Assembly: GCF_900111735.1 (NCBI RefSeq)
Contig: NZ_FOHW01000005.1
Coordinates: forward strand, 1 to 64,000
Direction: 5' to 3'
DNA: 64,000 nt
DNA from: Pseudomonas graminis
Lineage (GTDB): Bacteria > Pseudomonadota > Gammaproteobacteria > Pseudomonadales > Pseudomonadaceae
Shown: piece by piece, positions 39,907 through 49,427 of the stretch
How positions within the stretch are numbered: the first letter of the stretch is position 1
Layout of the letters: each line of letters begins with the position of its first letter
Program-made: the position numbers and the translations under genes
The notes under the pieces: model-generated
Database searches by the model: none
What the model was told of the DNA's origin: nothing
The model's input: only the letters and a program-made list of their open reading frames with translations

Positions 39907-42192
39907 CTAGAGAGACGAATACTGCTTGCGCAGGCGCTGACGAATCAGCTCTGCCAAGGTATTCATGACAAATGTGAACATCAGCAGCACCAGGGCGGCG
40001 AGGAACAGCACGCGATAATGACTGCCGCCCACTTCCGACTCGGGCATCTCCACCGCCACGTTGGCCGCCAGCGTGCGCATGCCTTCGAACAGGTTCATGT
40101 CCATGATCGGCGTGTTGCCGGTGGCCATGAGCACGATCATGGTTTCGCCGACGGCGCGCCCCATGCCGATCATCAGCGCAGAGAAAATCCCCGGGCTGGC
40201 CGTGAGAATCACCACGCGAACCAGCGTCTGCCACGGCGTGGCGCCGAGGGCCAGTGAACCGAGCGTCAGACCCCGCGGCACGCTGAACACGGCGTCCTCG
40301 GCGATCGAATAGATGTTGGGAATGACCGCAAAACCCATGGCGATTCCCACCACCAGTGCGTTGCGCTGATCGTAAGTGATGCCCAGGTCGTTGGTGATCC
40401 ACGAGCGCATGTCGCCGCCGAAGAACCAGTTCTCCAGGTGCGGGCTCATGCTCAGTGAGGCCCAGCCGATCAGCAGAATGACCGGAATCAGAATCGCGCT
40501 TTCCCAACCGTCGGGCACCCGCAGGCGAATCGAGTCGGGCAAGCGCGTCCAGCCAAACCCCGCCAGCAAGATGCCGATGGGGGTGAAGATCATGAGGCTG
40601 AAGATGCCTGGCAGGTGCCCTTCCAGATACGGCGCCAGGAACAGCCCGGCGAAGAAGCCGAGAATGACCGTCGGCATCGCCTCCATCAGTTCGATGATCG
40701 GCTTGACCTTGCGACGCATGCGCGGCGCCATGAAGTAAGCGGTGTAGATAGCAGCGGCGACGGCAATCGGCGCAGCCAGCAGCATGGCGTAGAACGCGGC
40801 CTTGAGCGTGCCGTAGGTGAGCGGCGCAAGGCTGAGCTTGGGCTCGAAATCACTGTTCGAAGCGGTGGATTGCCAGACGTATTTGGGTTCGTCGTAGTTC
40901 TCGTACCAGACCTTGTCCCACAGCGCGCTCCAGGAGATCTCCGGGTGCGGATTTTTCAGGCTCAAGGGCAGCAGCTTGCCGTCGTCCTCAACGATGATGC
41001 GATCTGCCCGCGGCGACAAACCCATTACGGCCGGGCCGCTGGCAATCGGGTCGATCAACAGCGTGCGGTGAGCGGTGCTGTGGAACACGCCGAGCTTGCC
41101 GGAGGTGTCCATGGCGATGAAGCCTTTGCGGCGCTGCTCGCTGGTGATCTGGGAGATCGGCGCGCCACTCATTTTGAAGTCACGAATGTGCTGCAGACGC
41201 ATCTCGCCATCGACGTCCCGCGCCATGAACCACTGCGCAATATTGCCTCGGGAGCTGCCGATCACCAGCGAGATGCCACCCACCAGTTGCGTACTGGCGG
41301 TGGTTTCGGCGTTGGCGTCCTCGAGCAGCTTGTAGCGACCGTTCAACGTGCGATCGCGCAGGTCGAACACATCCGCCAGCGCACGACCATTAATCACGTA
41401 CAGCCATTGCTGACGCGGATCGATATAGATGGCTTTGACGGCCGCTGACAGCTGCGGCAGGTCGATGCGACTTTGCTCGCGGTTGGTCTCGCCCGTCATC
41501 AGGTTTTCGGACTGGGTCAGCGACAACACATGCAGCTGGGAACCGGTTGCACCGGCCAGAATCAGCGTCGTGTCGCTGGCGTTCAGACTGACGTGCTCGA
41601 GCGCCCGCCCTTCTTCGTCCAGTACCAGCGGCGTCTCGCCGTAGGGATAGGTAATCGTGGGGGTGATGGTTTTTTTGCTGTCGGGATAGCTGATCGGGTA
41701 CGCGTGCTTGAACACCAGTACCTGGCCGTTGGACAGGCCAACCGCGATCAAGGGCTTGCCGGGCTGATCCTGTGCCACCGACGTCACCTTCGCGCCAGCA
41801 GGGATCGGCAAGGCCACGCGAGAAATCTCGTCGCCGTCCTTGAGGTGGAAAAACAATGCTTCGCCCTTGTCGGACACACGCATGGCGACCTGGTTCTGCT
41901 CTTCGATGACCAGCACCATTGGTTTGCCGCCATCCTGCAGCCAGGCAGGTGTTTGGGCATCGCTGCGTGTCAGTTTCGCACCCTGAAACAACGGCGCGAC
42001 GACGTAAGCCAAGTAGAAGAAGATCAGGGTGATGGCGGCCAACACGGCAAGACCGCCCACTAACACGTACCAACGCGTCAGGCGGTCTTTGAGCGCACGG
42101 ATCCTGCGCTTGCGTTGCAGCTCGGGCGCATTGAAATCGATGCGCTCGGGACGGGGTTTTTCGGTCATTGATGAATTGGCCAAATCATTCAT
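39907..42192 (-). CDS. pstC: Phosphate ABC transporter permease PstC, long form
   Basis: PstC, 761 aa. A first membrane helix (WYVLVGGLAVLAAITLIFFYLA) is followed by a ~400-residue periplasmic region with WD-like repeats (for example NQVAMRVSDKGEALFF, QVLVFKHAYPISYP), then the permease core (TYGTLKAAFYAMLLAAPIAVAAAIYTAY, EAA-loop at LTLGSLALGATPWQTLVRVV). Long PstC proteins with this insert are known in Pseudomonas. The ATG at 42192 is taken. A strong terminator lies between pstS and pstC. Confidence 0.94.
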   Translation of the reverse strand: MNDLANSSMTEKPRPERIDFNAPELQRKRRIRALKDRLTRWYVLVGGLAVLAAITLIFFYLAYVVAPLFQGAKLTRSDAQTPAWLQDGGKPMVLVIEEQNQVAMRVSDKGEALFFHLKDGDEISRVALPIPAGAKVTSVAQDQPGKPLIAVGLSNGQVLVFKHAYPISYPDSKKTITPTITYPYGETPLVLDEEGRALEHVSLNASDTTLILAGATGSQLHVLSLTQSENLMTGETNREQSRIDLPQLSAAVKAIYIDPRQQWLYVINGRALADVFDLRDRTLNGRYKLLEDANAETTASTQLVGGISLVIGSSRGNIAQWFMARDVDGEMRLQHIRDFKMSGAPISQITSEQRRKGFIAMDTSGKLGVFHSTAHRTLLIDPIASGPAVMGLSPRADRIIVEDDGKLLPLSLKNPHPEISWSALWDKVWYENYDEPKYVWQSTASNSDFEPKLSLAPLTYGTLKAAFYAMLLAAPIAVAAAIYTAYFMAPRMRRKVKPIIELMEAMPTVILGFFAGLFLAPYLEGHLPGIFSLMIFTPIGILLAGFGWTRLPDSIRLRVPDGWESAILIPVILLIGWASLSMSPHLENWFFGGDMRSWITNDLGITYDQRNALVVGIAMGFAVIPNIYSIAEDAVFSVPRGLTLGSLALGATPWQTLVRVVILTASPGIFSALMIGMGRAVGETMIVLMATGNTPIMDMNLFEGMRTLAANVAVEMPESEVGGSHYRVLFLAALVLLMFTFVMNTLAELIRQRLRKQYSSL

Positions 42193-42243
42193 GCGCACAC
42201 CGTAGTCGCTGTGTATGACAAATACGTTACAGCGAGGTGACGC

Positions 42244-42277
42244 AAAAAAGCCCGCCGCCCCTGAATCGGGGCAACGG
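42244..42277 (-). terminator. Terminator between pstS and pstC
   Basis: On the minus strand CCGTTGCCCC pairs with GGGGCGGCGG (10 pairs, two G-U) around GATTCA and is followed by GCTTTTTTG. It lies about 100 bases after the pstS stop and 52 bases before the pstC start. Partial read-through would give more PstS than PstCAB. Confidence 0.85.
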
Positions 42278-42376
42278 ACTGTTCAGTGTTATGCGAGCCT
42301 CGTTCCATAAGGCCTTTTCGTGTAGGGCGGGACGAACCTGTCACCCCGCATCAGGGTTGTCTGGGCAGCGCGCTCG

Positions 42377-43357
42377 CTACCGTTCTTGTAGTCCCAGATC
42401 AGCCAAGGCTTTGCTGACGACCTTGGCTGGTAACGGAATGTACCCGTCTTTCATGACAACTTCCTGACCTTGTTTTGACAGGATCAATCTGACGAACTCG
42501 GCTTCGAGCGGATTCAGCGGCGTGTTAGGCGCCTTGTTGACGTACACATAAAGGAAGCGCGCCAGCGGGTAGGTGCCATTCAGCGCGTTGGCTTCGTTGT
42601 CTTCGACAAACTCGCCGCCCTCTTTTTTCGCGAGGGGTACGGTGCGCACGCTGGAGGTTTTATAACCAATGCCCGAGTAACCAATACCGTTCAGCGAGTT
42701 GCTGATCGAGCTGACCACCGAAGCGGAGCCGGGCTGTTCGTTGACATTGGGTTTGAAGTCGCCTTTGCACAGGGCCTCTTCCTTGAAGAAACCGTAGGTG
42801 CCGGAAACCGAATTACGCCCGAACAGCTGGATGGCCTTGCCGGCCAGATCCCCCGTAACACCTGCATCGCCCCAGGTTTTCGCGTCGGCTCTGGCACCGC
42901 ACAGCCGGGTTGCGGAGAAGATCGCGTCGACCTGCTGCAACGTCAACCCCTTGATCGGGTTGTCCTTGTGAACGAACACTGCCAGGGCATCGACGGCCAC
43001 GGGAATCGCCGTCGGTTTGTAGCCATGCTTCTGCTCGAACGCCGACAATTCGCCGTCTTTCATCTTGCGACTCATGGGCCCCAGCGTCGCAGTGCCCTCC
43101 GTCAATGCGGGCGGCGCTGTCGAGGAACCGGCGGCCTGAATCTGGATGTTCACGCTTGGGTATTCTTTCTTGTAGGCCTCGGCCCACATCGTCATCAGGT
43201 TGGCAAGGGTGTCGGAGCCCACGCTGGACAGATTCCCGGAGACACCGCTGGTTTTGATGTAGGGCTTGATTGCCGGATCGACGGCGGCAACCGAAGCCGC
43301 AGTGGTTAAGCCAGCAGCGGCAAAAGTCAGTGCAGTCATCAAACGTCTGAAGGTCAT
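42377..43357 (-). CDS. pstS: Phosphate-binding periplasmic protein PstS
   Basis: PstS, 326 aa. A signal peptide ([25 protein letters not shown]) precedes the binding protein core: [49 protein letters not shown] and [23 protein letters not shown], with the phosphate-contact Ser/Gly motifs. It feeds phosphate to PstCAB. A Pho box lies about 65-80 bp before the ATG. First gene of the pst-phoU operon. Confidence 0.96.
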   Translation of the reverse strand: MTFRRLMTALTFAAAGLTTAASVAAVDPAIKPYIKTSGVSGNLSSVGSDTLANLMTMWAEAYKKEYPSVNIQIQAAGSSTAPPALTEGTATLGPMSRKMKDGELSAFEQKHGYKPTAIPVAVDALAVFVHKDNPIKGLTLQQVDAIFSATRLCGARADAKTWGDAGVTGDLAGKAIQLFGRNSVSGTYGFFKEEALCKGDFKPNVNEQPGSASVVSSISNSLNGIGYSGIGYKTSSVRTVPLAKKEGGEFVEDNEANALNGTYPLARFLYVYVNKAPNTPLNPLEAEFVRLILSKQGQEVVMKDGYIPLPAKVVSKALADLGLQER

Positions 43358-43818
43358 GCCTTGCTCCTGGCGAGATTAGGGTGCCGGCCCGGGGGGAGAG
43401 TGATGGCCATGTGACTACTCTATGTCTGAATTGTGACAGATCCATGAAATCCAGAAAAACATGCACTCCTTTCCAGAGTCAGTGGCAGGTCATTAATCAG
43501 CGTGTCTGCACACGCTTGAGTGCGCCCACATGGCAAGTCCACTATCAGGTCAGCGTATTTTTTACCGCGCGCACCGATTCGTAATTGTCAGGTGAAGTGC
43601 TTACTAGTCGGAACCGGTGTATTGAAAGCGCGATAAGAGAAAAATCTGAAATCGCGATTCAATCTACCGTAATCGCTCGCGCTGATCCAGACTCACTGTA
43701 TGGCGATCGCCCATCCAAGATATTCGCCTAAAGTTGTTATATATATCCCTATCCGCACTTTTTCTCAGATAGCGAATACGTGCCAGGGAAGCGCACCTTC
43801 ATACCGAGGCAATACATC
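43358..43818. other. Intergenic region pstS / delta-60 gene, 461 bp
   Basis: This gap holds the pstS promoter with its Pho box (43422-43439), a 7-bp-arm hairpin (AGCGTGT/ACACGCT at 43499-43516) and the presumed promoter of the delta-60 gene. The last 80 bases are AT-rich (TTGTTATATATAT near 43735-43747). No open frame in it looks coding. Confidence 0.6.
43422..43439 (-). promoter_or_regulatory. Pho box before pstS
   Basis: On the minus strand CTGTCAC-AATT-CAGACAT matches the PhoB direct repeat well in the first half and fairly in the second. It lies 65-82 bases before the pstS ATG. With the box before phoB it marks both phosphate units as PhoB targets. Confidence 0.85.
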
Positions 43819-45177
43819 ATGGACAATAAACTTCGTGAGGAGATATCGAAATCTTATCTCTATGGCAATACCGGTGATCGTCAGACTTCTCCTCGATCAC
43901 TGGGAACGCTCGAGTACGATCAAACATTCGGGGCTGCAGGCAAATTAAGGCTCGGGAATGACAATGGCTGGGCTACATGCATAATACCCAGTGTCGCCAA
44001 ACCAGGTTATTTCCTCGCAACCTATTACGATATCCTCAACGTCGACGCTCCGCCACGACAATACGACGCCTTTGTGGTGCGGTTCGACGCCGCCGGAAAC
44101 ATCGACGCTTCATTTGGGAACCTTGGAACAGGGTCTATCAAAGCACATTTCACGAAGGATCCCGGGAAGATATCCGTACTCAGAGGCCTTCACGAAACAA
44201 CGACTGGCGATATATTCAATTGGGGACACGCTTTGTGGGTAGACAATCAGATAATCCAACACGCTTATGCCCTTACAAAAAGATTGAGCGATGGTGCGCC
44301 AGATTCAAGCTTCGGCATTGAAGGCAAAGTGGATATCGACACATTTGCGGCTCCTGATGCACAACTCTTTGATGGCAACGCCTGCATTGTGTGTTCATCG
44401 GGTATATTTGTTGGCACTGCTGAATATAATAAGTCTCCTCCTGACTTTCATATTGCACGCTTAACGCAAGAAGGCGCACTGGATACCGCATTTCAAAAAG
44501 ATGGGATATTGACTCCTAGACATCCTGATTACCCCAAAAAAATGATCAGGATATGGAGCCTTGCCCCAAGTCAGGACGGCGGTATTCTCGCATGCGGGAC
44601 GACTCACTTGCCCGATGGTTTTGGACTGGGCGGGCTTATTATGAAGTTCGACACTGAGGGCAATCTTGATAAAAGTTTTGGCACAAACGGGTTCAGCGAA
44701 ACCGAGATAGCAGGTCAGTTTTATGAGTTTCACTCTGTCTGCGAAGCCCCTCCCTTCATGCTTGTAGCAGGCACGTCACTTCAATATGCATGGAGAAGTC
44801 TGGTCGGGCTATACGGTACCAATGGCTCGCCGGAAGAGAGTTTTAACGGGGGCAAGCCAGCTGTTCACGCCTTCATTGACCCGCCCTACCTGGATAGGTG
44901 GCATCAGGCGAGCATAGCAGCGCAGACGCCCGAAAAAGTGATTGCAGTGGGGAGCTGGGATCTCCCTGCGTCGCCGCGTGGACCTGTAATCGGGCGTTTC
45001 AACATGGACGGCAGTGTCGACGAGACCTTTGTGCCAAATCCGGCAAAGTTCGGGACACTGATCGACGCGGACTTTTTACCCAACGCGTCGACCGGATTTG
45101 TCCATCCCAGGCCAGACCAGATACTGGTCGCAGGTGAGTCCAATGGAAAACCGACGATACTTGCTGTCAAAGTCTAA
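43819..45177 (+). CDS. Delta-60 repeat (DUF5122) beta-propeller protein
   Basis: A 452-aa protein with seven delta-60 repeats, each with a D-x-(S/T)-F-G core: DQTFGAAGKL, DASFGNLGTG, DSSFGIEGKV, DTAFQKDGIL, DKSFGTNGFS, EESFNGGKPA and DETFVPNPAK, spaced about 55-70 residues apart. Seven such repeats suggest a seven-bladed propeller. No signal peptide or membrane segment is seen. Codon use and lower GC differ from neighbours, which suggests transfer. The ATG at 43819 has ACCGAGGC before it. Function unknown; a second gene of the same type lies at 56772-57947. It lies between pstS and an MFS gene that are adjacent in P. aeruginosa. Confidence 0.85.
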   Translation: MDNKLREEISKSYLYGNTGDRQTSPRSLGTLEYDQTFGAAGKLRLGNDNGWATCIIPSVAKPGYFLATYYDILNVDAPPRQYDAFVVRFDAAGNIDASFGNLGTGSIKAHFTKDPGKISVLRGLHETTTGDIFNWGHALWVDNQIIQHAYALTKRLSDGAPDSSFGIEGKVDIDTFAAPDAQLFDGNACIVCSSGIFVGTAEYNKSPPDFHIARLTQEGALDTAFQKDGILTPRHPDYPKKMIRIWSLAPSQDGGILACGTTHLPDGFGLGGLIMKFDTEGNLDKSFGTNGFSETEIAGQFYEFHSVCEAPPFMLVAGTSLQYAWRSLVGLYGTNGSPEESFNGGKPAVHAFIDPPYLDRWHQASIAAQTPEKVIAVGSWDLPASPRGPVIGRFNMDGSVDETFVPNPAKFGTLIDADFLPNASTGFVHPRPDQILVAGESNGKPTILAVKV

Positions 45178-45232
45178 CGGTGCAAGCGAAGCGCTCGCGG
45201 CTTGATCATGCCGCGGGCGCCAACCTTTTACA

Positions 45233-46528
45233 TCAATTGATCCGCCGGCTGCGCAGCAGATACACGCCGATCACCATTCCCAATGCACACAAAATCGCCA
45301 CATACCACGCGGGCGCCATCGGGTTCACTTTGTTCAGCCCCTGCACCACCATTGGGGTCAGCCCGCCGAAGATTGCATAGGCCAGATTGTAGGAAAAGGA
45401 CAGTCCGGAAAAGCGCACCACCGGTGGGAAGGCTTTGACCATCACGAATGGAACGGCGCCAATGGTGCCAACGAACAACCCTGTGATCGCGTAGAGCGGA
45501 TAAAGAAGCTCGGGCTGCGTGCCGACCGTGTGATAGAAGGTCCATGAACTGACCAGCAATCCCAGCGATCCGAACAGGAACACCAGGCCAGCGCCAATGC
45601 GATCCGCCAGTGCGCCCGCGCCGATACAGCCCAGGCTCAAAAAGACAATGGCAAGGCTGTTGGCTTTCAACGTGAGCGCTGGCGCGAAGCCAAAGTTGGT
45701 CTGCAGCAGTGTCGGGGTCATGAGAATCACCACGACAACGCCTGCCGACAGCAGCCAGGTCAGCAACATCGACAGCACAACGGCACCGCGGTGATCACGC
45801 AGTACGGCTTTTAGCGGCACTTCTTCAGCCAGTTGCTTGCGCAATTGCAGCTCAGCGAACACCGGGGTTTCGTGCAGCCAGCGACGCAGGTAAACCGACA
45901 TCAGACCGAAGACACCACCGAGCAGGAAGGGAATCCGCCAGGCGTAGTCCGAGACTTCAACGGGCGAGTACACGCTGTTGATCCAAGTGGCGACCAGCGA
46001 GCCGAGCAAAATCCCGGCAGTCAGACCGGACGTGAGGGTACCGCAGGCGTAACCGACGTTACGGGCGGGAACGTGTTCGGAAACGAATACCCACGCGCCA
46101 GGCACTTCGCCACCGATCGCGGCGCCTTGAATGACGCGCATCAGCAGCAGCAAGAGCGGCGCCCAGATGCCGATCTGCGCGTAGGTGGGCAGCAGACCCA
46201 TGATCAGCGTCGGCACGGCCATCAGGAAAATGCTCAGGGTGAACATTTTCTTGCGGCCCAGCAGATCGCCAAAATGCGCCATGACGATGCCGCCCAGCGG
46301 CCGAGCCAGATAACCGGCGGCAAAAATGCCAAACGTTTGCATCAAACGCAGCCATTCGGGCATGTCTACGGGGAAAAACAGCTTGCCTACCACCGCTGCG
46401 AAGAACACGAAAATGATGAAGTCGTAGAACTCCAACGCTCCGCCCAGTGCAGACAGTGAAAGGGTTTTGTAATCGTTGCGGTTCAGCGGGCGCGAAGGCT
46501 GTGTGGCGCTTAAAGGCACAGAGGACAT
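45233..46528 (-). CDS. MFS metabolite/H+ symporter
   Basis: A 431-aa major facilitator with about 12 helices, of the ShiA/ProP-type metabolite:H+ symporter group: LGGALEFYDFIIFVFFAAVVG, ARPLGGIVMAHFGDLLGRKK (the G-x-D-x-x-G-R-K/R loop) and RVIQGAAIGGEVPGAWVFVSEH. The substrate, perhaps a dicarboxylate or other organic acid, cannot be told from sequence. Its position matches PA5370 of P. aeruginosa. It converges with the delta-60 gene. Confidence 0.9.
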   Translation of the reverse strand: MSSVPLSATQPSRPLNRNDYKTLSLSALGGALEFYDFIIFVFFAAVVGKLFFPVDMPEWLRLMQTFGIFAAGYLARPLGGIVMAHFGDLLGRKKMFTLSIFLMAVPTLIMGLLPTYAQIGIWAPLLLLLMRVIQGAAIGGEVPGAWVFVSEHVPARNVGYACGTLTSGLTAGILLGSLVATWINSVYSPVEVSDYAWRIPFLLGGVFGLMSVYLRRWLHETPVFAELQLRKQLAEEVPLKAVLRDHRGAVVLSMLLTWLLSAGVVVVILMTPTLLQTNFGFAPALTLKANSLAIVFLSLGCIGAGALADRIGAGLVFLFGSLGLLVSSWTFYHTVGTQPELLYPLYAITGLFVGTIGAVPFVMVKAFPPVVRFSGLSFSYNLAYAIFGGLTPMVVQGLNKVNPMAPAWYVAILCALGMVIGVYLLRSRRIN

Positions 46529-46907
46529 AACAATGGCTTCTCTTTTGAGGCTCTCTTTGGGCGAAAATCAACGGTGACTCAACCGTGGGTAACGGCTTCA
46601 CACGCGATTTCTCGACTCGAAAAGTTAATCGGGCATCAAAATTGCGTGCCAAAAATGGCGTAGTGCGCCAGGTCGGTCCGGCACGATAGCAAATTGCGTA
46701 CAAATGCACATGGATTGCAATGACACGAAGGCATCATGGAAAACCTGCGGTCGTTTCAAGACGGCGCGCTCGATATACTTGCCGGCCGCGACTCAACCGG
46801 GCTCTTCAGGGAAGTTGTGCGAAACCATTTGCCCAAGTCGTTTTCGCAGAGTTTCCCTTTAAACAAAATGAAGACTTAGTAGAGTCATGGGTCAGAGGGA
46901 CCCAAAA
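46529..46907. other. Divergent spacer MFS gene / thioesterase, 379 bp
   Basis: No gene is seen. Two exact copies of AAATTGCGT lie at 46639-46647 and 46691-46699, 52 bases apart, in the half near the MFS start; they could be regulator sites. A TCATGGGTCAGAGGGA stretch just before the thioesterase start carries its ribosome site. Confidence 0.45.
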
Positions 46908-47309
46908 ATGATTGAGCTCGAACAAGAAGATCCAATACCGCAGGGCGATCTGGCCCTGCAGATTACCGCCCTACCCCGCGAAACCAACGGCTTTGGCGAT
47001 ATTTTCGGCGGTTGGCTGGTTTCACAGATGGACCTTGCCGGGACTGCCATGGCGAGCAAGGTGGCCGGTGGACGTGTGGCGACTGTTGCCATCGACCGCA
47101 TGGCGTTCCTGGTGCCGGTCGCGGTGGGGGCGCAGTTGTCGTTTTATACCCAAACCCTGGAAATCGGTCGCAGCTCGATTCAAATGATGGTCGAGGTGTG
47201 GAGCGATGATCCGCTGTCCAGCGAATGGCGCAAGGTGACAGAAGCGGTGTTCGTTTTCGTCGCCATCGACGGCAGCGGCCGCACCCGCTCAGTCCCGGCT
47301 CGACGCTGA
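46908..47309 (+). CDS. Acyl-CoA thioesterase (YciA-like hotdog fold)
   Basis: A 133-aa hotdog thioesterase. The family signature NGFGDIFGGWLVSQMDLAGTAMASKVAGGRV carries the catalytic Asp/Gln-type loop, and VATVAIDRMAFLVPVAVGA follows. It hydrolyses acyl-CoA thioesters; the chain-length preference is unknown. ATG at 46908 has AGAGGGA seven bases before it, and the in-frame ATG at 46887 is less likely. Confidence 0.92.
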   Translation: MIELEQEDPIPQGDLALQITALPRETNGFGDIFGGWLVSQMDLAGTAMASKVAGGRVATVAIDRMAFLVPVAVGAQLSFYTQTLEIGRSSIQMMVEVWSDDPLSSEWRKVTEAVFVFVAIDGSGRTRSVPARR

Positions 47310-47414
47310 TCGTTAAGCCAGGGTGGGCCGATGTGCCGCCCTTGGCTTTGCGCAACAAACTCATCAAGCTTGGCGCAGTCTGATTCAGTCACTGTCCTTC
47401 GAGTGAGAACCCCT

Positions 47415-48326
47415 ATGCCTACGTCAAACGTCGAATCCTTCCAGCTCGGTGAGCTCAATTGCTGGCGCATCCGCCACGGCCAGGCCGAACTGGTGATCGC
47501 CCAACAGGGCGCGCACATCATCAGCTACCAGGTCGACGGCGATGAGCCGCTGATCTGGTCGAACCCGGGCGCGCTGTTCAAATCGGGCAAGCCTATTCGC
47601 GGCGGGATGCCGATCTGCTGGCCGTGGTTTGGCAATTTTCAGCGTAACCCGTCGAGCGTGCAGGCCATGCGCGCGAGCAACGAGCCGGCAAAGGCCCACG
47701 GTGAAGTCCGGGCGATCGACTGGGAATTGATGGGCGTGGGTGAGGACGGCGACGCACTGATCGTCGAATTCATTCAGCCTCAGGCCGAAGGACAGTTGCC
47801 GGGCTGGCCGCATACCGTCGGCCTGAAACTGCACATCCGCCTGGATGCCGCGCTGAATGTCAGTCTGGTGAGCTTCAACGCTGGCGCTGAAGACGTCACG
47901 CTCAGTCAGGCGCTGCACAGTTATTTCGCGGTGAGCGATGTGAGCCAGATCAGCATCGAAGGGCTGGATGGCGTCGAGTACCTGAACACGCTGGAAAGCT
48001 GGGACACCCAGAACGTGCAGGTGGGTGACATCACGTTCACCGGCGAGACGGACCGTATTTACCAGGACACGCCTGACCTGATTTCAGTGGTCGACCCGGA
48101 ATGGAAGCGCCGGATTCAGATTCAAACGACGGGTTCGCACTCGGCCATCGTCTGGAACCCGTGGATCGACAAGACCAAAACCTTCGACGACATGCAGCCG
48201 GATGGCTGGCGCAGCATGGTGTGCGTTGAGACGGCTAACGTCATGACCGACGTCGTGACGCTCAAGCCGGGTGATATGCACGCGCTGAGCGTCAGCATCT
48301 GGGCCGAGCCGTTGGCAGAAGCCTGA
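47415..48326 (+). CDS. D-hexose-6-phosphate mutarotase (YeaD-like)
   Basis: A 303-aa aldose-1-epimerase-like protein of the YeaD group. PIRGGMPICWPWFGNF, the catalytic His in QALHSYFAVSDV, and the Asp/Glu region IVWNPWIDKTKTFDDMQPDGWRSMVCVETAN are conserved. It interconverts anomers of glucose-6-phosphate-type sugars. ATG at 47415 is chosen; the frame is open from further upstream. Confidence 0.93.
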   Translation: MPTSNVESFQLGELNCWRIRHGQAELVIAQQGAHIISYQVDGDEPLIWSNPGALFKSGKPIRGGMPICWPWFGNFQRNPSSVQAMRASNEPAKAHGEVRAIDWELMGVGEDGDALIVEFIQPQAEGQLPGWPHTVGLKLHIRLDAALNVSLVSFNAGAEDVTLSQALHSYFAVSDVSQISIEGLDGVEYLNTLESWDTQNVQVGDITFTGETDRIYQDTPDLISVVDPEWKRRIQIQTTGSHSAIVWNPWIDKTKTFDDMQPDGWRSMVCVETANVMTDVVTLKPGDMHALSVSIWAEPLAEA

Positions 48327-48342
48327 CAACACTGCGCTATTT

Positions 48343-48438
48343 TGTAGGACCGGCTTCAGCCGGGAAGAGGCCTGCATGGACACCATGAATTTTTCGGTGT
48401 GACACCCGACGCCTTCCCGGCTAAGGCCGGTCCCACAG
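48343..48438. repeat. REPIN, CCGGCTTCAGCCGGGAAG type
   Basis: TGTAGGACCGGCTTCAGCCGGGAAG and its inverted copy CTTCCCGGCTAAGGCCGGTCCCACA flank a ~45-bp spacer. This is a single copy of the same REP type that forms the tandem array at 28030-28520. It lies after the mutarotase gene. Confidence 0.88.
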
Positions 48439-48456
48439 TGGATTCCAAGACCAGTC

Positions 48457-48993
48457 CTACAAATCCGCCTCAACCACCACACGCACTTTCGATGCGTCCA
48501 GCGCATAGGCGGCGTCGGCGAGATCATTGTTGACCTTCTCCACCTTCAACGTGCCGATGACCCACAACGGTGTGTAAATGTCGGAAATCTTCAGGCCTTT
48601 CGGATAACGCACCAACACCAGCTGATTCGGCGGCGGCGGCGGCACGTGGATGCAGGCGCCCGGGTACGGGACGAGGAAGAACAGCGTGCTGCGACCCTTC
48701 GCGTCAGTCTCAAGCGGCACCGGATAGCCACCCAGGCGGATGGTTTTGTCGTTCATCGACGCGACGGTTTTGGTGGAGTACATGACGGCAGGCAAGCCCT
48801 TGCTCTGCTTCAAACCGCCCTTGCTGTCGAACGTGCCCTGGCCTTCCGGCGAGTTGTGGTCGATTTCGGGCATGGCTTCGAGGGCTTTCTGATCCGACTT
48901 CGGCATCAGTTCAAGCCAGTCGGTTTCGGGTAATTCAGTGGCGCGTACCAGTCCGCAGACCAGCAGCAGTGAAACGAAGAGGAGATGACGCAT
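48457..48993 (-). CDS. DUF3299 exported protein
   Basis: A 178-aa protein with a signal peptide (MRHLLFVSLLLVCGLVRA). The DUF3299 region follows: ETDWLELMP, IRLGGYPVPLETD, FFLVPYPGACIHVPPPPPNQ and YTPLWVIGTLKVE. The two motifs GYPVPL and CIHVPPPP are typical of this family of periplasmic proteins of unknown function. ATG at 48993 has AGAGGAGAT nearby. Confidence 0.88.
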   Translation of the reverse strand: MRHLLFVSLLLVCGLVRATELPETDWLELMPKSDQKALEAMPEIDHNSPEGQGTFDSKGGLKQSKGLPAVMYSTKTVASMNDKTIRLGGYPVPLETDAKGRSTLFFLVPYPGACIHVPPPPPNQLVLVRYPKGLKISDIYTPLWVIGTLKVEKVNNDLADAAYALDASKVRVVVEADL

Positions 48994-49072
48994 TGGAGAT
49001 GCTCGGCGAGAGGAGTTGAATGCCGGGCATTCTAGCCCTCTGCGCTGCAATAGCGCAGAGGGCCAGGCGTGC

Positions 49073-49318
49073 TTAACGCTTTTTAATCATGCCGTAGATC
49101 ACCAGCAGGATGATCGCGCCGACGAGCGCACCGAGGAAACCTGCACCCTCGCCTGCGCGGTAGATACCCAGCGCCTGACCACCATAAGTGGCAGCCAGCG
49201 AGCCGCAGATGCCGAGCAGGATGGTCATGATCCAGCCCATGCTGTCGTCGCCTGGCTTCAGAAAGCGCGCCAGCAGACCTACGATCAAGCCGATGAAGAT
49301 GGTTCCGATGATTCCCAT
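49073..49318 (-). CDS. GlsB/YeaQ/YmgE-family small membrane protein
   Basis: An 81-aa protein with three membrane segments (MGIIGTIFIGLIVGLLARFL, GWIMTILLGICGSLAA, AGFLGALVGAIILLVIYGMI). The sequence is typical of the GlsB/YeaQ/YmgE stress-response-associated family. Role unknown. It stands alone between DUF3299 and purK. Confidence 0.92.
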   Translation of the reverse strand: MGIIGTIFIGLIVGLLARFLKPGDDSMGWIMTILLGICGSLAATYGGQALGIYRAGEGAGFLGALVGAIILLVIYGMIKKR

Positions 49319-49427
49319 GCCATGTCCCTCTGTTTGAATGAATATGCCAAAAGCCTAGCTGGCTCTTGGCAACACGCTATGAGAGGGGTGGCCCGGCGAA
49401 TGGTTCAACAGGAAAGTACGCCGGTCT

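Noticed and set aside
38755..40257. Open frame of 500 codons on the plus strand
   Set aside because: Antisense to pstA/pstC; no domain, composition typical of a shadow frame.
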